Shown: positions 8,932 to 17,820, counted from the stretch's first letter. The stretch is 64,000 bases of DNA from Arthrobacter ipis (GCF_014694315.1 NZ_JAAOXD010000007.1:415982-479981), one strand, 5' to 3'. Made by a program: numbers and translations. The notes: a model not told the origin generated them from the sequence alone.

Positions 8932-10014
8932 TCAGGATCTTTCGACGGCGGGACCGGTGGCGTCAGCGGCCCGCCGTCCTTGTCCCCACGAACTGAGCAG
9001 GGCGAGGCCCGCGGCTACCGCGGCGCTGAGCACCACCGCCCCCAGCCAGAGCGAGACCGGCCAGCGGATCGCGTCCGTCACCACGAACGCCACGAGCTGG
9101 CCCGTCCACAGCAGCGCCGCGATTCCGGCCGTGACCGCCGGCAGGCGCCGGCCTAGCCACAGGTCCGGCACACGGGTCAGCAGCAGGTCAGCGACGACGG
9201 CGGCCACCGTGGCTCCGGCTGCTCCGGCGATCGAGTACGGGCGCAGGCCGATCATCACCACGGGCAGCCAGGCCGCCACCAGCAGGGTGACGATTCCGCG
9301 GGCGGGGCGCCGGCTGGCGGAGAGCGTGAAGAGGAAGGGCGCGATGATCAGCGCGGTGGTCAGCAGGTAGCTCATCAGGGTAATGATCACCGGCATCTCC
9401 GCCTGGATGCGGCCGGGCGTGCCCACCGGCAGCGGGGTGAACACGGCCGTTGGCCCCGGCCGGACGAAGATGGAAGCGTAGACGAGGAAGAACGCTCCCA
9501 GCCCGGTCATGAGGACGACGGCGAACATCGCCGCCGGGGTCCACGTCAGGTCCCCGGGGTGGCTTGCTGCGCTGTGGCCGTCCGCCCGGGCGCTCCGCAC
9601 GGCGGTGCCCAGGATGAGGAAGAGGCTGAAGCCGAGCAGCAGGTGGGTGGGGCTGACCAGGGCATCCAGCGAGACCTCGATGCCCAGCAGCTCGTGCCAC
9701 AGCAGGTCCAGGCCGCCGGCAAGGCCGAAGAGGACCACGCCCACCGCGGTCCCGCGGTAGCCGGGCGGTGCGGCCTGCAGCAGAGGCTGCCCGGGCGTCC
9801 GGTTCCGCCAGATCACGACGGCGGTCCACGCCGCCGTCGCCAGCATGCCCGAGTACAGGGCCGCGTGCCAGGGCGTGAAGAACGTCTCGAGGCTGGGCAG
9901 ATTAATGTGCGCCCAGCCATCCAGAAAGACGGCCAGCAGCAGCCACAGGCCGAGAAGTTCGGTGACGAGGTCGCGGCGGCTGTCGGTTCGGGTGTTGCGC
10001 GCAGTCTCGAGCAC
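8932..10014 (-). CDS. Polytopic membrane protein of unknown function
   Basis: 360 residues with roughly nine hydrophobic helices spread over the full length and short loops. The N-terminal region carries charged conserved-looking segments (DGWAHINLP, TFFTPWHAALYSG, LWHELLGIE, LVSPTHLLLG) with several histidines inside or next to membrane helices, which could be a metal or haem site. I do not recognise a named family. It is flanked by the convergent GntR gene and the subtilase gene and does not appear to be in an operon. Confidence 0.65.
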   Translation of the reverse strand: MLETARNTRTDSRRDLVTELLGLWLLLAVFLDGWAHINLPSLETFFTPWHAALYSGMLATAAWTAVVIWRNRTPGQPLLQAAPPGYRGTAVGVVLFGLAGGLDLLWHELLGIEVSLDALVSPTHLLLGFSLFLILGTAVRSARADGHSAASHPGDLTWTPAAMFAVVLMTGLGAFFLVYASIFVRPGPTAVFTPLPVGTPGRIQAEMPVIITLMSYLLTTALIIAPFLFTLSASRRPARGIVTLLVAAWLPVVMIGLRPYSIAGAAGATVAAVVADLLLTRVPDLWLGRRLPAVTAGIAALLWTGQLVAFVVTDAIRWPVSLWLGAVVLSAAVAAGLALLSSWGQGRRAADATGPAVERS

Positions 10015-10138
10015 CGGTGCCCACCTCCACGGAGCCTCAGCTGACAGGAAGCCGTCAGGTGAGGGGATGGTACTGCCGCGCCCGGGGACTCACAGGGAAG
10101 AGCGTCCCAGGACAACTGCCCCGCCGGGGCGGAGAGCG

Positions 10139-11386
10139 CTACGGGGCGGTGACGGCCTCTAATGTGTCCACCCGGCCATGCGCCCAGTAGGTGCCCGTGC
10201 CAGCAACATCTTCGGCGCTGGATTCCACGTTTGCGCGGACTGAGGCATTCGTGGCGCCCGGGTGTGAGCTCCAGGCGAGGGCGGCAGTTGCGGCGACGAT
10301 GGGTGAGGACATCGAGGTCCCGTTGCCCACGTCGTAACCGAAGGAGCGGTTGTTCTGTGTCCCGATCACAAACTTGTGGTTCGGGAACGTCGAGTAGACG
10401 TTGACCCCGGGTGCCGCGATGTCCACCCAGCTGGCCCCGTAGGTTGAGAAGTCTGCTTTGGCGTCCCTGTTGTCAGTGGCGGCGACGGCGATGACGTTGG
10501 GATATGCGCCCGGGTAGATCCTGGTCTGATTACCGCCGTTGCCTGCTGCGGCAACAAGCACCACGCCCTTGCTCCAGGCGTTGTTGACGGCGGTCTCGAG
10601 GGTCCGTGATGCCCGCACGCCGATGCTCATGTTGATCACCTTCGCGCCATTGCTGACGGCCCAGTTGATTCCGTTCGCAAGGCCGGAGCTGGATCCAACC
10701 CCGCTGTCGTTGAGGACCTTGCCGGCCAGGATTGTGCATCCCGGGCACACGCCGGCCACACCGGAGGTGTTGTGGGTGGCGGCGACAATGCCCGCCACGT
10801 GGGTCCCGTGGCCATAAATGTCTTCATTGCTTGTGGCACCGCTGAAGTTGGCGCGCAGGACGACCTTCGGGTTGATGTCCGTGTTGTCGGTTGCGACCCC
10901 CGAGTCGAGGACAGCTACCTTGATGCCGTTGCCGGTGGTGACCTTCCACGCTTCGACCGCGTCCACGTCGGCGTCGGGTTCGCCGGCGGGCACAGAGATG
11001 GTGCCGGCGGTGTTGGTAAACGACTGGCCGGTGTTCTGCAGGGCGTACTGGCGCGGAAAATACGTGTCGGCTGTCGTGGCAGTAACAAGCTCGTCCGCCT
11101 CGGCGTACTCGACCGCCAAGTTCCGGTTAAAGGCTTCAATGAGCTGGGATTCTTTGCCCGCAGGAACCTTGATCAGGTGAGCGCCCGTGCTTCCGACGTC
11201 GGATCCCTCGCTGAGGCCCTGCTGGCGCAGCAGGCCGGCCGCCGCGCCGTTGTCGCGGAACTTTACGATGATTTGCCCCGTGAATTGCGACGGCTCGGGG
11301 GCCGCGGCGTAGCCCGTGGATGCCACGCTGATGGCGCCGAGCCCCATAACTGCCGCTGTAATGCTGGCGATCATCATTTTTTTCAT
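10139..11386 (-). CDS. Secreted S8 family serine peptidase (subtilase)
   Basis: 415 residues from the ATG at 11386, chosen because a signal peptide (MKKMMIAS, hydrophobic core, cleavage near GYAAAPEP) begins there; a longer frame reaching 11434 would bury the signal. After the signal comes an inhibitor I9-like propeptide (FTGQIIVKFRDN to HLIKVPAG), then the subtilisin catalytic domain with D161 (VAVLDSGV), H193 (HGTHVAG) and S358 (GTSMSSP). The oxyanion Asn is in AAAGNGG. No C-terminal extra domain is present, so it is a compact extracellular protease resembling thermitase/fervidolysin-type enzymes. Transcribed alone. Confidence 0.92.
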   Translation of the reverse strand: MKKMMIASITAAVMGLGAISVASTGYAAAPEPSQFTGQIIVKFRDNGAAAGLLRQQGLSEGSDVGSTGAHLIKVPAGKESQLIEAFNRNLAVEYAEADELVTATTADTYFPRQYALQNTGQSFTNTAGTISVPAGEPDADVDAVEAWKVTTGNGIKVAVLDSGVATDNTDINPKVVLRANFSGATSNEDIYGHGTHVAGIVAATHNTSGVAGVCPGCTILAGKVLNDSGVGSSSGLANGINWAVSNGAKVINMSIGVRASRTLETAVNNAWSKGVVLVAAAGNGGNQTRIYPGAYPNVIAVAATDNRDAKADFSTYGASWVDIAAPGVNVYSTFPNHKFVIGTQNNRSFGYDVGNGTSMSSPIVAATAALAWSSHPGATNASVRANVESSAEDVAGTGTYWAHGRVDTLEAVTAP

Positions 11387-11459
11387 GGGGTTATTTTGCG
11401 CCAGCCTGCACCGGCTGGGTAGACCTGTCCGCAATGAGGACGAGGGGCCTCAAGTGTCC

Positions 11460-11560
11460 GCTCGCGCTGCCATTACAGGTACAGGCCAGGCAGTGCATCC
11501 ACCATCTGCGGTGCTGCTGCTCCAGCCGCCAAAGCCGCAGCCCGTCTTTGCCTTTTCGGC
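11460..11560 (-). pseudogene. Remnant of a flavin monooxygenase C-terminus
   Basis: The minus strand here encodes VDALPGLYL followed at once by a stop, and upstream, after a one-base shift, GLEQQHR-like residues. This matches GQQHRGIVDALPGLYLLGQ in the broken monooxygenase at 28193-29190. It sits just upstream of GYD gene copy 1, as the larger pseudogene sits near GYD copy 2. The edges are approximate. Confidence 0.5.
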
Positions 11561-11623
11561 TACCGCTGGCTCGGCCATCCGTGAGGGTCAGGCAACACTC
11601 CTTCCCCGGGTTTGCGCGGGCCG

Positions 11624-11652
11624 TTGTCAGTGCAGGGAGGAGGGCCTACGCT
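11624..11652 (+). promoter_or_regulatory. Promoter of GYD gene copy 1
   Basis: TTGTCA (11624-11629), 17-base spacer, TACGCT (11647-11652). The same promoter with the same spacing precedes GYD copy 2 (27302-27330). Confidence 0.65.
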
Positions 11653-11660
11653 GTGCGCAC

Positions 11661-11750
11661 AGCCCCATTTGGGGGACCGCTCCAGGACCCTCCGCCATGG
11701 GTGTCAGGCACGCCTCGGGTGCCCGCGTCCTGGATAGCAATGAACAGGAA
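11661..11750 (+). promoter_or_regulatory. Structured 5' leader of GYD gene copy 1
   Basis: Between promoter and start codon the leader can form a CCCC/GGGG hairpin (11663-11675) and a long-range stem TCCAGGAC (11681-11688) with GTCCTGGA (11727-11734) that encloses a GGCAC/GTGCC hairpin (11707-11723). All paired arms are kept in the leader of copy 2 while loop bases differ. A ribosome site AGGAAAG follows. Whether it is a cis-regulatory RNA is inference. Confidence 0.5.
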
Positions 11751-11755
11751 AGACC

Positions 11756-12076
11756 ATGACCAAGTACTTGTTTGAAGCCAATTACGTGGGCGACGGAATC
11801 AAGGGGCTCATGCGCGAAGGCGGCACCAAGCGGCGTGCCGCGCTGGAGGAGGCGCTCAAGTCCGTGGACGGATCGCTCGAGAGTTTCTACTACGCCTTCG
11901 GGGACACCGACGTCCTGGGTGTCTTCGACGTCCCGGACCCTGCCGGCGCCGCAGCCCTATCGCTGATGATCAATGCGTCGGGCAACGTGAACGTGCGCCT
12001 GAAGCCACTCCTGACGCCGGAAGAGCTTGATGAAGCGTCCAAGAAGACGCCGTCGTACCGGGCTCCCGGCCAGTAG
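11756..12076 (+). CDS. GYD domain protein, copy 1
   Basis: 106 residues, full length for the GYD domain family (about 90-110 residues), a small alpha/beta fold related to dimeric ferredoxin-like proteins; function unknown. It begins MTKYLFEANY and carries the family core FYYAFGDTDVLGVFDVPD. Strong ribosome site AGGAAAG before the ATG. A paralogue at 27436 is about 80 percent identical and shares the upstream region. A strong terminator follows directly, so the gene is monocistronic. Confidence 0.85.
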   Translation: MTKYLFEANYVGDGIKGLMREGGTKRRAALEEALKSVDGSLESFYYAFGDTDVLGVFDVPDPAGAAALSLMINASGNVNVRLKPLLTPEELDEASKKTPSYRAPGQ

Positions 12077-12108
12077 GGCCCGACCCGCCCGCAATTTGCT
12101 GGAGTCAT

Positions 12109-12169
12109 GACGGAGGCCGTCCCCGGAGCAGATTTCCCGCCCGGGGGACGGCCGCCGTCCTTGGTTTTT
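12109..12169 (+). terminator. Intrinsic terminator after GYD copy 1
   Basis: A 16-base stem with one mismatch (12109-12124 against 12144-12159, arms GACGGAGGCCGTCCCC and GGGGACGGCCGCCGTC) followed by a T5 run at 12165-12169. It separates the gene from the convergent DUF4383 gene. Confidence 0.75.
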
Positions 12170-12188
12170 CCGTGTACGGTGGGTCGCG

Positions 12189-12662
12189 CTATGGGGTGGC
12201 GCTTCCCCTCGTCCGGTCCATCGCATCCCTGCCGAGCCAGAGGCCCAGACCGACCATGGCGAGGCCGAGGATCAGGTGCAGCCAGTTGTCGGCAGTGTTG
12301 AACGGGACAAAGTTGGCTCCCGTGTTCATGTCGATGACCAGGCCGTAGAGCCACAGAACTATGTACACAATGCCGCCGCCAAGCAGGAACAAGCGCGCCA
12401 TCCGGTCTGTCCGGGCCATAGCAATGCCGGCGGCGCCGAACAGCAGATGGACGATGTTGTGCAGAATGGACACTTGGAACACGCCCAGCAGCATGGCGCC
12501 GGAGTCATGTCCGGCAAAGGTCATGGCGCCGTAGTTGGTGGTTATTCCGGGGATAAACCCGAGGACGCCGACCAGCAGGAAAACCGCACCAAGACCCATG
12601 GCGGTGTTGTGAAGGGACAACCCCATCGCGTGGTGGTGTGCGGGGTGTGAAGCGGTAGTCAT
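12189..12662 (-). CDS. DUF4383 family membrane protein
   Basis: 157 residues from ATG 12662, which has AGGGAG eight bases upstream; a longer frame to 13202 would overlap the next gene and is rejected. Four membrane helices with family features: a His-rich N-terminus (HPAHHHAMG), the pattern LGFIPGIT, and HNIVHLLFGAAGIAMA followed by NWLHLILGLAMVGLG. DUF4383 proteins are common in actinobacteria; function unknown. Stands alone. Confidence 0.8.
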   Translation of the reverse strand: MTTASHPAHHHAMGLSLHNTAMGLGAVFLLVGVLGFIPGITTNYGAMTFAGHDSGAMLLGVFQVSILHNIVHLLFGAAGIAMARTDRMARLFLLGGGIVYIVLWLYGLVIDMNTGANFVPFNTADNWLHLILGLAMVGLGLWLGRDAMDRTRGSATP

Positions 12663-12826
12663 TAGTCTCCCTTTCACGCGGGTTTCCGGCTCTTCAGATG
12701 GAGAACCGGCCGCGCGGCAGGAGTCGCAGGATTCCTGCCGACGCCCAAAGCCTACTCCTGAAAACCGCGTTCGTGCAGGGGATAAGCGCTTGCCCGAGCA
12801 TTCCGGGTAGGGCCCGGCGAGGACCG

Positions 12827-13645
12827 TTACGCGGTGTCCTCCGCCAAGCCCATGAACATGCTCCGGTGCAGGATGTCCACGTGCTTCCGGGAGATCTCGA
12901 CGGCGGTGTCCCCGTCTCCGGCGCGCAGCGCCGCCACCAGCGCCACGTGGTCGCCGTTGGACTTGTGCAACAGTTCGATGGGGTAGGGGATGAAGTAGGC
13001 GTAGAGCTCGGCCAGCGTCTCGTGATAAACCCCGACGGCGGTCCCCAGGCAGGACGCTGTGCCCACCAACTGGTGGAACTGCTCGTCCGCCTGGTGGTAG
13101 GCGGACCAGTCGCTGGACTCGGCCATCTCCCGTGTGAGCTGTTCCAGCTCGTCGAGCTGTTCGCCCGTTGCGTTGACGGCCGCGTAGTGGGTCACCGCGC
13201 ATTCAAAGAGCAGCCGCCGGTCCACCAGCCGGTTCACGGCCTGCGACTCGGCCGGTGAAGCCGTCAGTTCGGCGAGCACCTCGCGGGGCGGCTCGTCCGC
13301 CACAAAGGTTCCGCCGGCCCGTCCGCGGCGGCGCACCACCACGCCCTGGTCCGCGAGGCTTGCGAGGGCGCGGCGGGCGGTGATGGGGCTGACCGACAGG
13401 CCCAGCGCTACGTCCTCCTGATCCGGCAGGCGCTCGCCGGGTTTCAGCAGCCCCAGGGAAATGGCCATGCCGATGCGCAGCCGCACGGCGTCGATGGCGC
13501 TCCGGCGGTCGATGCCGGCAAGCGCCCCGGCGCCGATGCGGGAAGCATCAGTGCGCGCGGCTCCCGGAGGCGAGGCGCTGCCGGAACCGATGGGGGAGGC
13601 ACTGTCCTCCAACTGACGGGTCATATCGGCTACTTTACGGCCCAT
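12827..13645 (-). CDS. GntR family regulator with FCD domain (nitrilase cluster)
   Basis: 272 residues (265 if the ATG at 13624 is used). A Ser/Pro-rich lead is followed by a winged helix at about 45-115 (LPDQEDVALGLSVSPITARR is the recognition region, with VVRRRGRAGGTFVA the wing) and an FCD effector domain at about 120-260 (conserved FHQLVGTA and a His in ISRKHVDIL). It diverges from the nitrilase-permease-nitrilase operon, and a near-perfect 27-base inverted repeat lies between the two starts, so it very likely controls that operon and itself. Effector unknown, presumably a substrate of the transporter. Confidence 0.85.
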   Translation of the reverse strand: MGRKVADMTRQLEDSASPIGSGSASPPGAARTDASRIGAGALAGIDRRSAIDAVRLRIGMAISLGLLKPGERLPDQEDVALGLSVSPITARRALASLADQGVVVRRRGRAGGTFVADEPPREVLAELTASPAESQAVNRLVDRRLLFECAVTHYAAVNATGEQLDELEQLTREMAESSDWSAYHQADEQFHQLVGTASCLGTAVGVYHETLAELYAYFIPYPIELLHKSNGDHVALVAALRAGDGDTAVEISRKHVDILHRSMFMGLAEDTA

Positions 13646-13660
13646 CGACTGCCCCTTCCC

Positions 13661-13687
13661 AATATTGGATCATTCTGATCTAATATT
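13661..13687. promoter_or_regulatory. 27-base inverted-repeat operator of the nitrilase cluster
   Basis: Arms AATATTGGATCA and TGATCTAATATT around a 3-base centre (TTC); 11 of 12 positions are complementary. It lies in the 75-base region between the divergent GntR and nitrilase genes and is AT-rich in an otherwise GC-rich context. Confidence 0.7.
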
Positions 13688-13720
13688 ATCCGGATCACAC
13701 CCCAACCCGGAGACAATCTC

Positions 13721-14599
13721 ATGCCACGCATCCTTCCCCTCGTCGCAGCCCAGGCCCGGCCACGGCTCATCGGTGAACCCGTCTCGGCCTTCGCGGACGA
13801 GGTCGCGGCTGCCCTCAGGACCAAGCCGGACAGCACGGTCGTGGTCTTCCCGGAACTCCACCTGTTCGGCGACGGCACCCCGGACCGGCAGCGCACCGAA
13901 GCGCTGCAGGAGTCCGCCGAACCGCTCGACGGGCCGAGAATCAAAGAGCTCAAAGAGCTCGCCGCGGACCTAGGCATCTGGCTGGTTCCGGGCAGCGTCT
14001 GCGAGCGCGGCCCGGAAGGCCAGCTGTTCAACACACAGCTGGTCCTTTCGCCGCAAGGGGAGCTGGCCGGCTACTACCGGAAGATCTTCCCGTGGCGCCC
14101 GTTCGAGCCCTACGATCCCGGCGACCGGTTCACCACCGTGGATCTGGCCGGGATCGGCAGGGTGGGCCTGAACATCTGCTACGACGCCTGGTATCCGGAG
14201 GTCTCCCGCCAGCTCGCGTGGATGGGGGCCGAGGTGATCCTCAACGTCGTCAAGACCACCACCCCGGACCGGCGGCAGGAGCTGGTGCTGGCCAAGGCAA
14301 ACGCCATCGTGAACCAGGTGTTCGTGGTTAGCGTCAACTGCGCCGGCCCCACCGGCCAGGGAAAAAGCATCATCGTCGACCCCGAGGGCAACACCATCAC
14401 CGAAGCCGGGGACGAGGCACCGGTGCTGCTGGCAGCGGACCTGGACCTGGCCGCCGTCGGGCACGTCCGCACCCACGGGACGGAGAACCTCAACCGGCCC
14501 TGGTCCCAGTTCCGGGACGGCGAGGCCGCCGTCGAACTGCCCGTTTACCAGGGCCGGATCAATCCGCTGACCTGGACACCTCCGTCCTTCAATGCTTAA
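13721..14599 (+). CDS. Carbon-nitrogen hydrolase (nitrilase superfamily) 1
   Basis: 292 residues with the superfamily catalytic triad E45 (FPELHLFG), K121 (YYRKIFPW) and C153 (NICYDAWYPE). Such cytosolic enzymes hydrolyse amides, carbamoyl compounds or nitriles to acids and ammonia. CGGAGA lies well placed before the ATG. It is the first gene of an operon with an APC permease and a second nitrilase, under a divergent GntR regulator, which points to uptake and stepwise hydrolysis of a small nitrogenous compound. The exact substrate cannot be told from the sequence. Confidence 0.85.
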   Translation: MPRILPLVAAQARPRLIGEPVSAFADEVAAALRTKPDSTVVVFPELHLFGDGTPDRQRTEALQESAEPLDGPRIKELKELAADLGIWLVPGSVCERGPEGQLFNTQLVLSPQGELAGYYRKIFPWRPFEPYDPGDRFTTVDLAGIGRVGLNICYDAWYPEVSRQLAWMGAEVILNVVKTTTPDRRQELVLAKANAIVNQVFVVSVNCAGPTGQGKSIIVDPEGNTITEAGDEAPVLLAADLDLAAVGHVRTHGTENLNRPWSQFRDGEAAVELPVYQGRINPLTWTPPSFNA

Positions 14600-14609
14600 G
14601 GAAATGCAC

Positions 14610-15959
14610 GTGACAACAACCCTGACCCGCACGCTGAAGCTGCCGTCGCTGGTGCTGTTCGGCCTGGCGTACCTGACCCCGCTGATTGTCCTGGCCATCT
14701 TCGGCCTGATCGCCGAGACCACGGGCGGGGCGGCGCCGTCGGCGTACCTCGTGGCGATGGTGGCCATGCTGTTCACGGCCCACAGCTACGGCCGGATGGC
14801 GGTGGCCTACCCGGTGGCCGGCTCCGCGTACACGTACGTGCGCCGGTCCATCGATCCCCGCGTGGGCTTCCTGGTGGGCTGGGCCATCCTGCTGGACTAC
14901 CTGTTCCTGCCCATGGTGATCTGGCTGATCGGCGCCTCCTACCTGAGCGCGCAGTTCCCGGGAGTCCCCATGTGGCTGTGGATTGTCGGGTTCATCCTCA
15001 TCACCACGGTCCTGAACATCCTGGGCATCAAGGTGGCGGACAAGGCCAACTACGTGCTGATGGCGTTCCAGCTGCTGGTGATCGTGTTCTTCGTGGTGCT
15101 GGCCATCGGCAACGTGGTGTCCGCCTCCGGCCCCGGCGGCCTGGCCAGCACGGAGCCGTTCTTCAACGGAACCTCCAGCTTCGCCACCATCTCCGCCGGC
15201 GCGGCCATCGCGGCATACTCGTTCCTGGGGTTCGACGCCGTCACCACCCTCACCGAGGAAACCGTGGACCCGCGCCGGAACGTGCCGCGCGCCATCATGC
15301 TCATCGCGCTGATCGGCGGCGGCATCTTCGTGGCCGTCTCCTACATCACGCAGCTGGTGCACCCGGGCGGCGTGTTCGAGGACTCCGCGTCCGCGGCCAG
15401 CGCCATCGCGCTGCAGATCGGCGGGCAGGTGTTCGGAGCGGTGTTCCTCGCCGGGTTGGTGGTGGCGCAGTTCGCCTCCGGGCTCGCCGCGCAGGCCAGC
15501 GCCTCCCGCCTGATCTACGCCATGGGCCGCGACTCGGTCCTGCCGAAGGCCATCTTCGGCCGGCTCAGCGCGAAGTACCACACGCCGGTGGTGAACCTGG
15601 TGATCACCGGCATCGTCGGGCTGATCGCGATCTTCCTGGACGTGGCGACGTCGACGTCGTTCATCAACTTCGGTGCCTTCACCGCCTTCACCCTGGTGAA
15701 CGTGTCCGTGGTTTTCCACTATGTGCGCCGGCGCCGTGCGGGGGAGCAGCTAAATGCCGTCTCCTACGTGGCGGTTCCGGCGGTGGGCGCCATCGTTTGC
15801 GCCTACCTGCTCTCCCAGCTGGACAGCAACGCCATTACGCTGGGACTGTCGTGGCTGGCGCTCGGCATCGTGGTCCTGGCGCTGATCACCCGGGGCTTCC
15901 GGGCTGCACCGCCGGAAATGACGACGACGGAGAAGGCCACCGTGGAGGCCGCCGCCTAG
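14610..15959 (+). CDS. APC superfamily amino acid/polyamine permease
   Basis: About 449 residues with twelve predicted membrane helices, belonging to the amino acid-polyamine-organocation superfamily (first helix LVLFGLAYLTPLIVLAIFG, followed by GGAAPSAYLVAMVAM; sixth helix area FLGFDAVTTLTEETVDPRRN, diagnostic for APC). The GTG at 14610 has AAGGA eight bases upstream and avoids overlap with the nitrilase stop; the ATGs at 14592 and 14604 are alternatives. It is the middle gene of the nitrilase operon and presumably imports the substrate of the two hydrolases. Confidence 0.87.
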   Translation: MTTTLTRTLKLPSLVLFGLAYLTPLIVLAIFGLIAETTGGAAPSAYLVAMVAMLFTAHSYGRMAVAYPVAGSAYTYVRRSIDPRVGFLVGWAILLDYLFLPMVIWLIGASYLSAQFPGVPMWLWIVGFILITTVLNILGIKVADKANYVLMAFQLLVIVFFVVLAIGNVVSASGPGGLASTEPFFNGTSSFATISAGAAIAAYSFLGFDAVTTLTEETVDPRRNVPRAIMLIALIGGGIFVAVSYITQLVHPGGVFEDSASAASAIALQIGGQVFGAVFLAGLVVAQFASGLAAQASASRLIYAMGRDSVLPKAIFGRLSAKYHTPVVNLVITGIVGLIAIFLDVATSTSFINFGAFTAFTLVNVSVVFHYVRRRRAGEQLNAVSYVAVPAVGAIVCAYLLSQLDSNAITLGLSWLALGIVVLALITRGFRAAPPEMTTTEKATVEAAA

Positions 15960-16013
15960 GGCGGAGGTGCTTCGGGTTCTGTACTGGATGCTCCTGCGAT
16001 GGAAGGAACTGGC

Positions 16014-16796
16014 GTGAGGATTGCCCTGGGGCAGCTGGAGTCCGGTACGGACATCGGGGCGAACCTGGCCGCCATCGACCGGTTCGCCGCGGCGGCCGCG
16101 GCCGACGGCGCCACGCTGGTGGCCTTCCCCGAGTACGCCACGTACGAGAAGAAGATCGTGGACGCCTCGTTCCCGGCGGTGGCCGAGCCGCTGGACGGCC
16201 CCGTCTGCCGGGAACTTGCGGCCACCGCGGCCCGCCACGGCATCACGCTGGTGGCGGGCGTGGTGGAAGCGTCCGATGAGGAGGGCCGGGCATACAACAC
16301 CCTGGTGGCGTTCGGGCCTTCTGGTGCACGGCTGGCCGTGTACCGGAAGATCCACCTGTTCGACGCGCAGGGCTTCGGGGAATCGACGTACATCAAGCCG
16401 GGCCCGTCCACGGAGCCTGTGGTGTTCGAGTCCGGGGGAGCGGCGTTCGGCCTGATGACCTGTTACGATCTACGGTTCCCGGAACTGGCCAGGTCGCTGG
16501 CCGACGCCGGCGCGCAGGTGCTGCTGGTCTGCTCGTCCTGGGTGCCGGGGAGCCACAAGACGGAGCAATGGCTGGCGCTCAATGCGGCTCGGGCCATCGA
16601 GAACAGCGTCTACGTGGCAGGCGTCTGCCAGGCCCCGCCGGTGTCTGTTGGCCGCAGCATCCTGGTGGATCCGATGGGGTACGTCGAGGCGGACCTTGGT
16701 CTGGAACCGGGCGTCCGGGCGGTGGAGCTTTCTCTGTCTACCGTGGCGCGGGTGAAGGAGCAGTTCCCGATGTTCCGGCAGCGGCGGCTGGGGTAG
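16014..16796 (+). CDS. Carbon-nitrogen hydrolase (nitrilase superfamily) 2
   Basis: 260 residues from GTG 16014, preceded by GGAAGGA at proper distance; the ATG at 15999 lies on that ribosome site. Triad E40 (FPEYATYEK), K112 (YRKIHLFDAQG) and C150 (TCYDLRFPEL). The sequence resembles omega-amidase/Nit-type members of the superfamily more than gene 1 does. Third gene of the GntR-controlled operon. A decayed copy of its C-terminal two fifths lies at 18648-19077. Confidence 0.87.
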   Translation: MRIALGQLESGTDIGANLAAIDRFAAAAAADGATLVAFPEYATYEKKIVDASFPAVAEPLDGPVCRELAATAARHGITLVAGVVEASDEEGRAYNTLVAFGPSGARLAVYRKIHLFDAQGFGESTYIKPGPSTEPVVFESGGAAFGLMTCYDLRFPELARSLADAGAQVLLVCSSWVPGSHKTEQWLALNAARAIENSVYVAGVCQAPPVSVGRSILVDPMGYVEADLGLEPGVRAVELSLSTVARVKEQFPMFRQRRLG

Positions 16797-16808
16797 CGCG
16801 GACGGCAG

Positions 16809-17624
16809 TTATGCCGCTTTCACGGGTGTCTTGCCGCTGGATGATGCCGCGGCCTGGTTTTCGCGGGCCAGGAACGCCGAGAGTTCACCGATGGTGCTCA
16901 TCAGCGGGGCGGGGAAGACGACTGTGGTGTTCTTGTCGACGCCGATTTCCACCAGGGACTGCAGGTTCCTTAGCTGCAGGGCCAGCGGGTGGGCCATCAT
17001 GGTGTCGGAGGCGTCTCCGAGGGCCGCTGCGGCGATGGCTTCGCCTTCGGCGGCGATGATCTTCGCCCTCTTTTCGCGTTCGGCTTCAGCCTGGCGGGCC
17101 ATGGCACGCTTCATGCTTTCGGGCAGTTGGATGTCCTTGAGCTCCACCAAGGTGACCTCGACGCCCCATTCGACGGTGAGCACGTCGAGGATTTCGCGGA
17201 TGTCCACGTTGATCCGTTCGGTCTCGGACAGGGTCTGGTCAAGGGTGTGCCGGCCGACAACTTTCCGCAGGGTCGTCTGGGCGATCTGGTCGATGGCCGC
17301 GGCCACGTTTTCGATCGCGACGACGGACTTCACCGCGTCGACCACCCGGTAGTAGGCGACCGCTGAGACGTCGACGCTCACGTTGTCCTGGGTGATGATG
17401 CCCTGGGACTGGATGGGCATGGTCACGATCCGCAGGCTCACCAGCGGCAGCCGGTCGACGACCGGGATGATCAGCCGCAGGCCGGGGTCCCTGACTCCGA
17501 TGACCCTGCCGAGCCGGAACAGCACGCCCTTCTCATATTGGCGCACGATGCGGATCGACATTTTCGCAACGATGAGCAGCAGTACGACGAGGACGATGAC
17601 AACGATAGTGGTGGTGGGGTCCAT
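16809..17624 (-). CDS. SPFH/band 7 domain protein (slipin, stomatin-like)
   Basis: 271 residues: one N-terminal membrane helix (about 5-23), then an SPFH/band 7 domain with typical segments ([71 protein letters not shown]) and an Ala/Glu-rich coiled coil ([21 protein letters not shown]). Slipins form oligomeric membrane microdomain scaffolds. Usually paired with an NfeD-like partner, which is not present here. Convergent with the nitrilase operon; only 12 bases separate the stops. Confidence 0.9.
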   Translation of the reverse strand: MDPTTTIVVIVLVVLLLIVAKMSIRIVRQYEKGVLFRLGRVIGVRDPGLRLIIPVVDRLPLVSLRIVTMPIQSQGIITQDNVSVDVSAVAYYRVVDAVKSVVAIENVAAAIDQIAQTTLRKVVGRHTLDQTLSETERINVDIREILDVLTVEWGVEVTLVELKDIQLPESMKRAMARQAEAEREKRAKIIAAEGEAIAAAALGDASDTMMAHPLALQLRNLQSLVEIGVDKNTTVVFPAPLMSTIGELSAFLARENQAAASSSGKTPVKAA

Positions 17625-17820
17625 CAGGATCCCCTCCTGGTCTTCTGAGCGGGACGTGCCGGTGCCGGGTCCGGCGCCGTGACAGGTGTCCCTGCCCTAT
17701 TTTCCCATCAAATGGTGAAAAAGAGGCTCTTGGGTGCCGGCTGACGATCGCCGGCTCGTGCACAGCCTCTTCAAAGGGCTTTTTGTCGTTGCCTTCATGT
17801 TCGTGGGCAACGATCAATCA

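Noticed and set aside
12663..13202. N-terminal extension of the DUF4383 frame
   Set aside because: It overlaps the GntR gene and lacks membrane protein features; a good ribosome site exists at 12662.
14589..15719. A 376-codon minus-strand frame
   Set aside because: Antisense shadow of the APC permease gene; extreme His/Gln/Arg/Gly composition.
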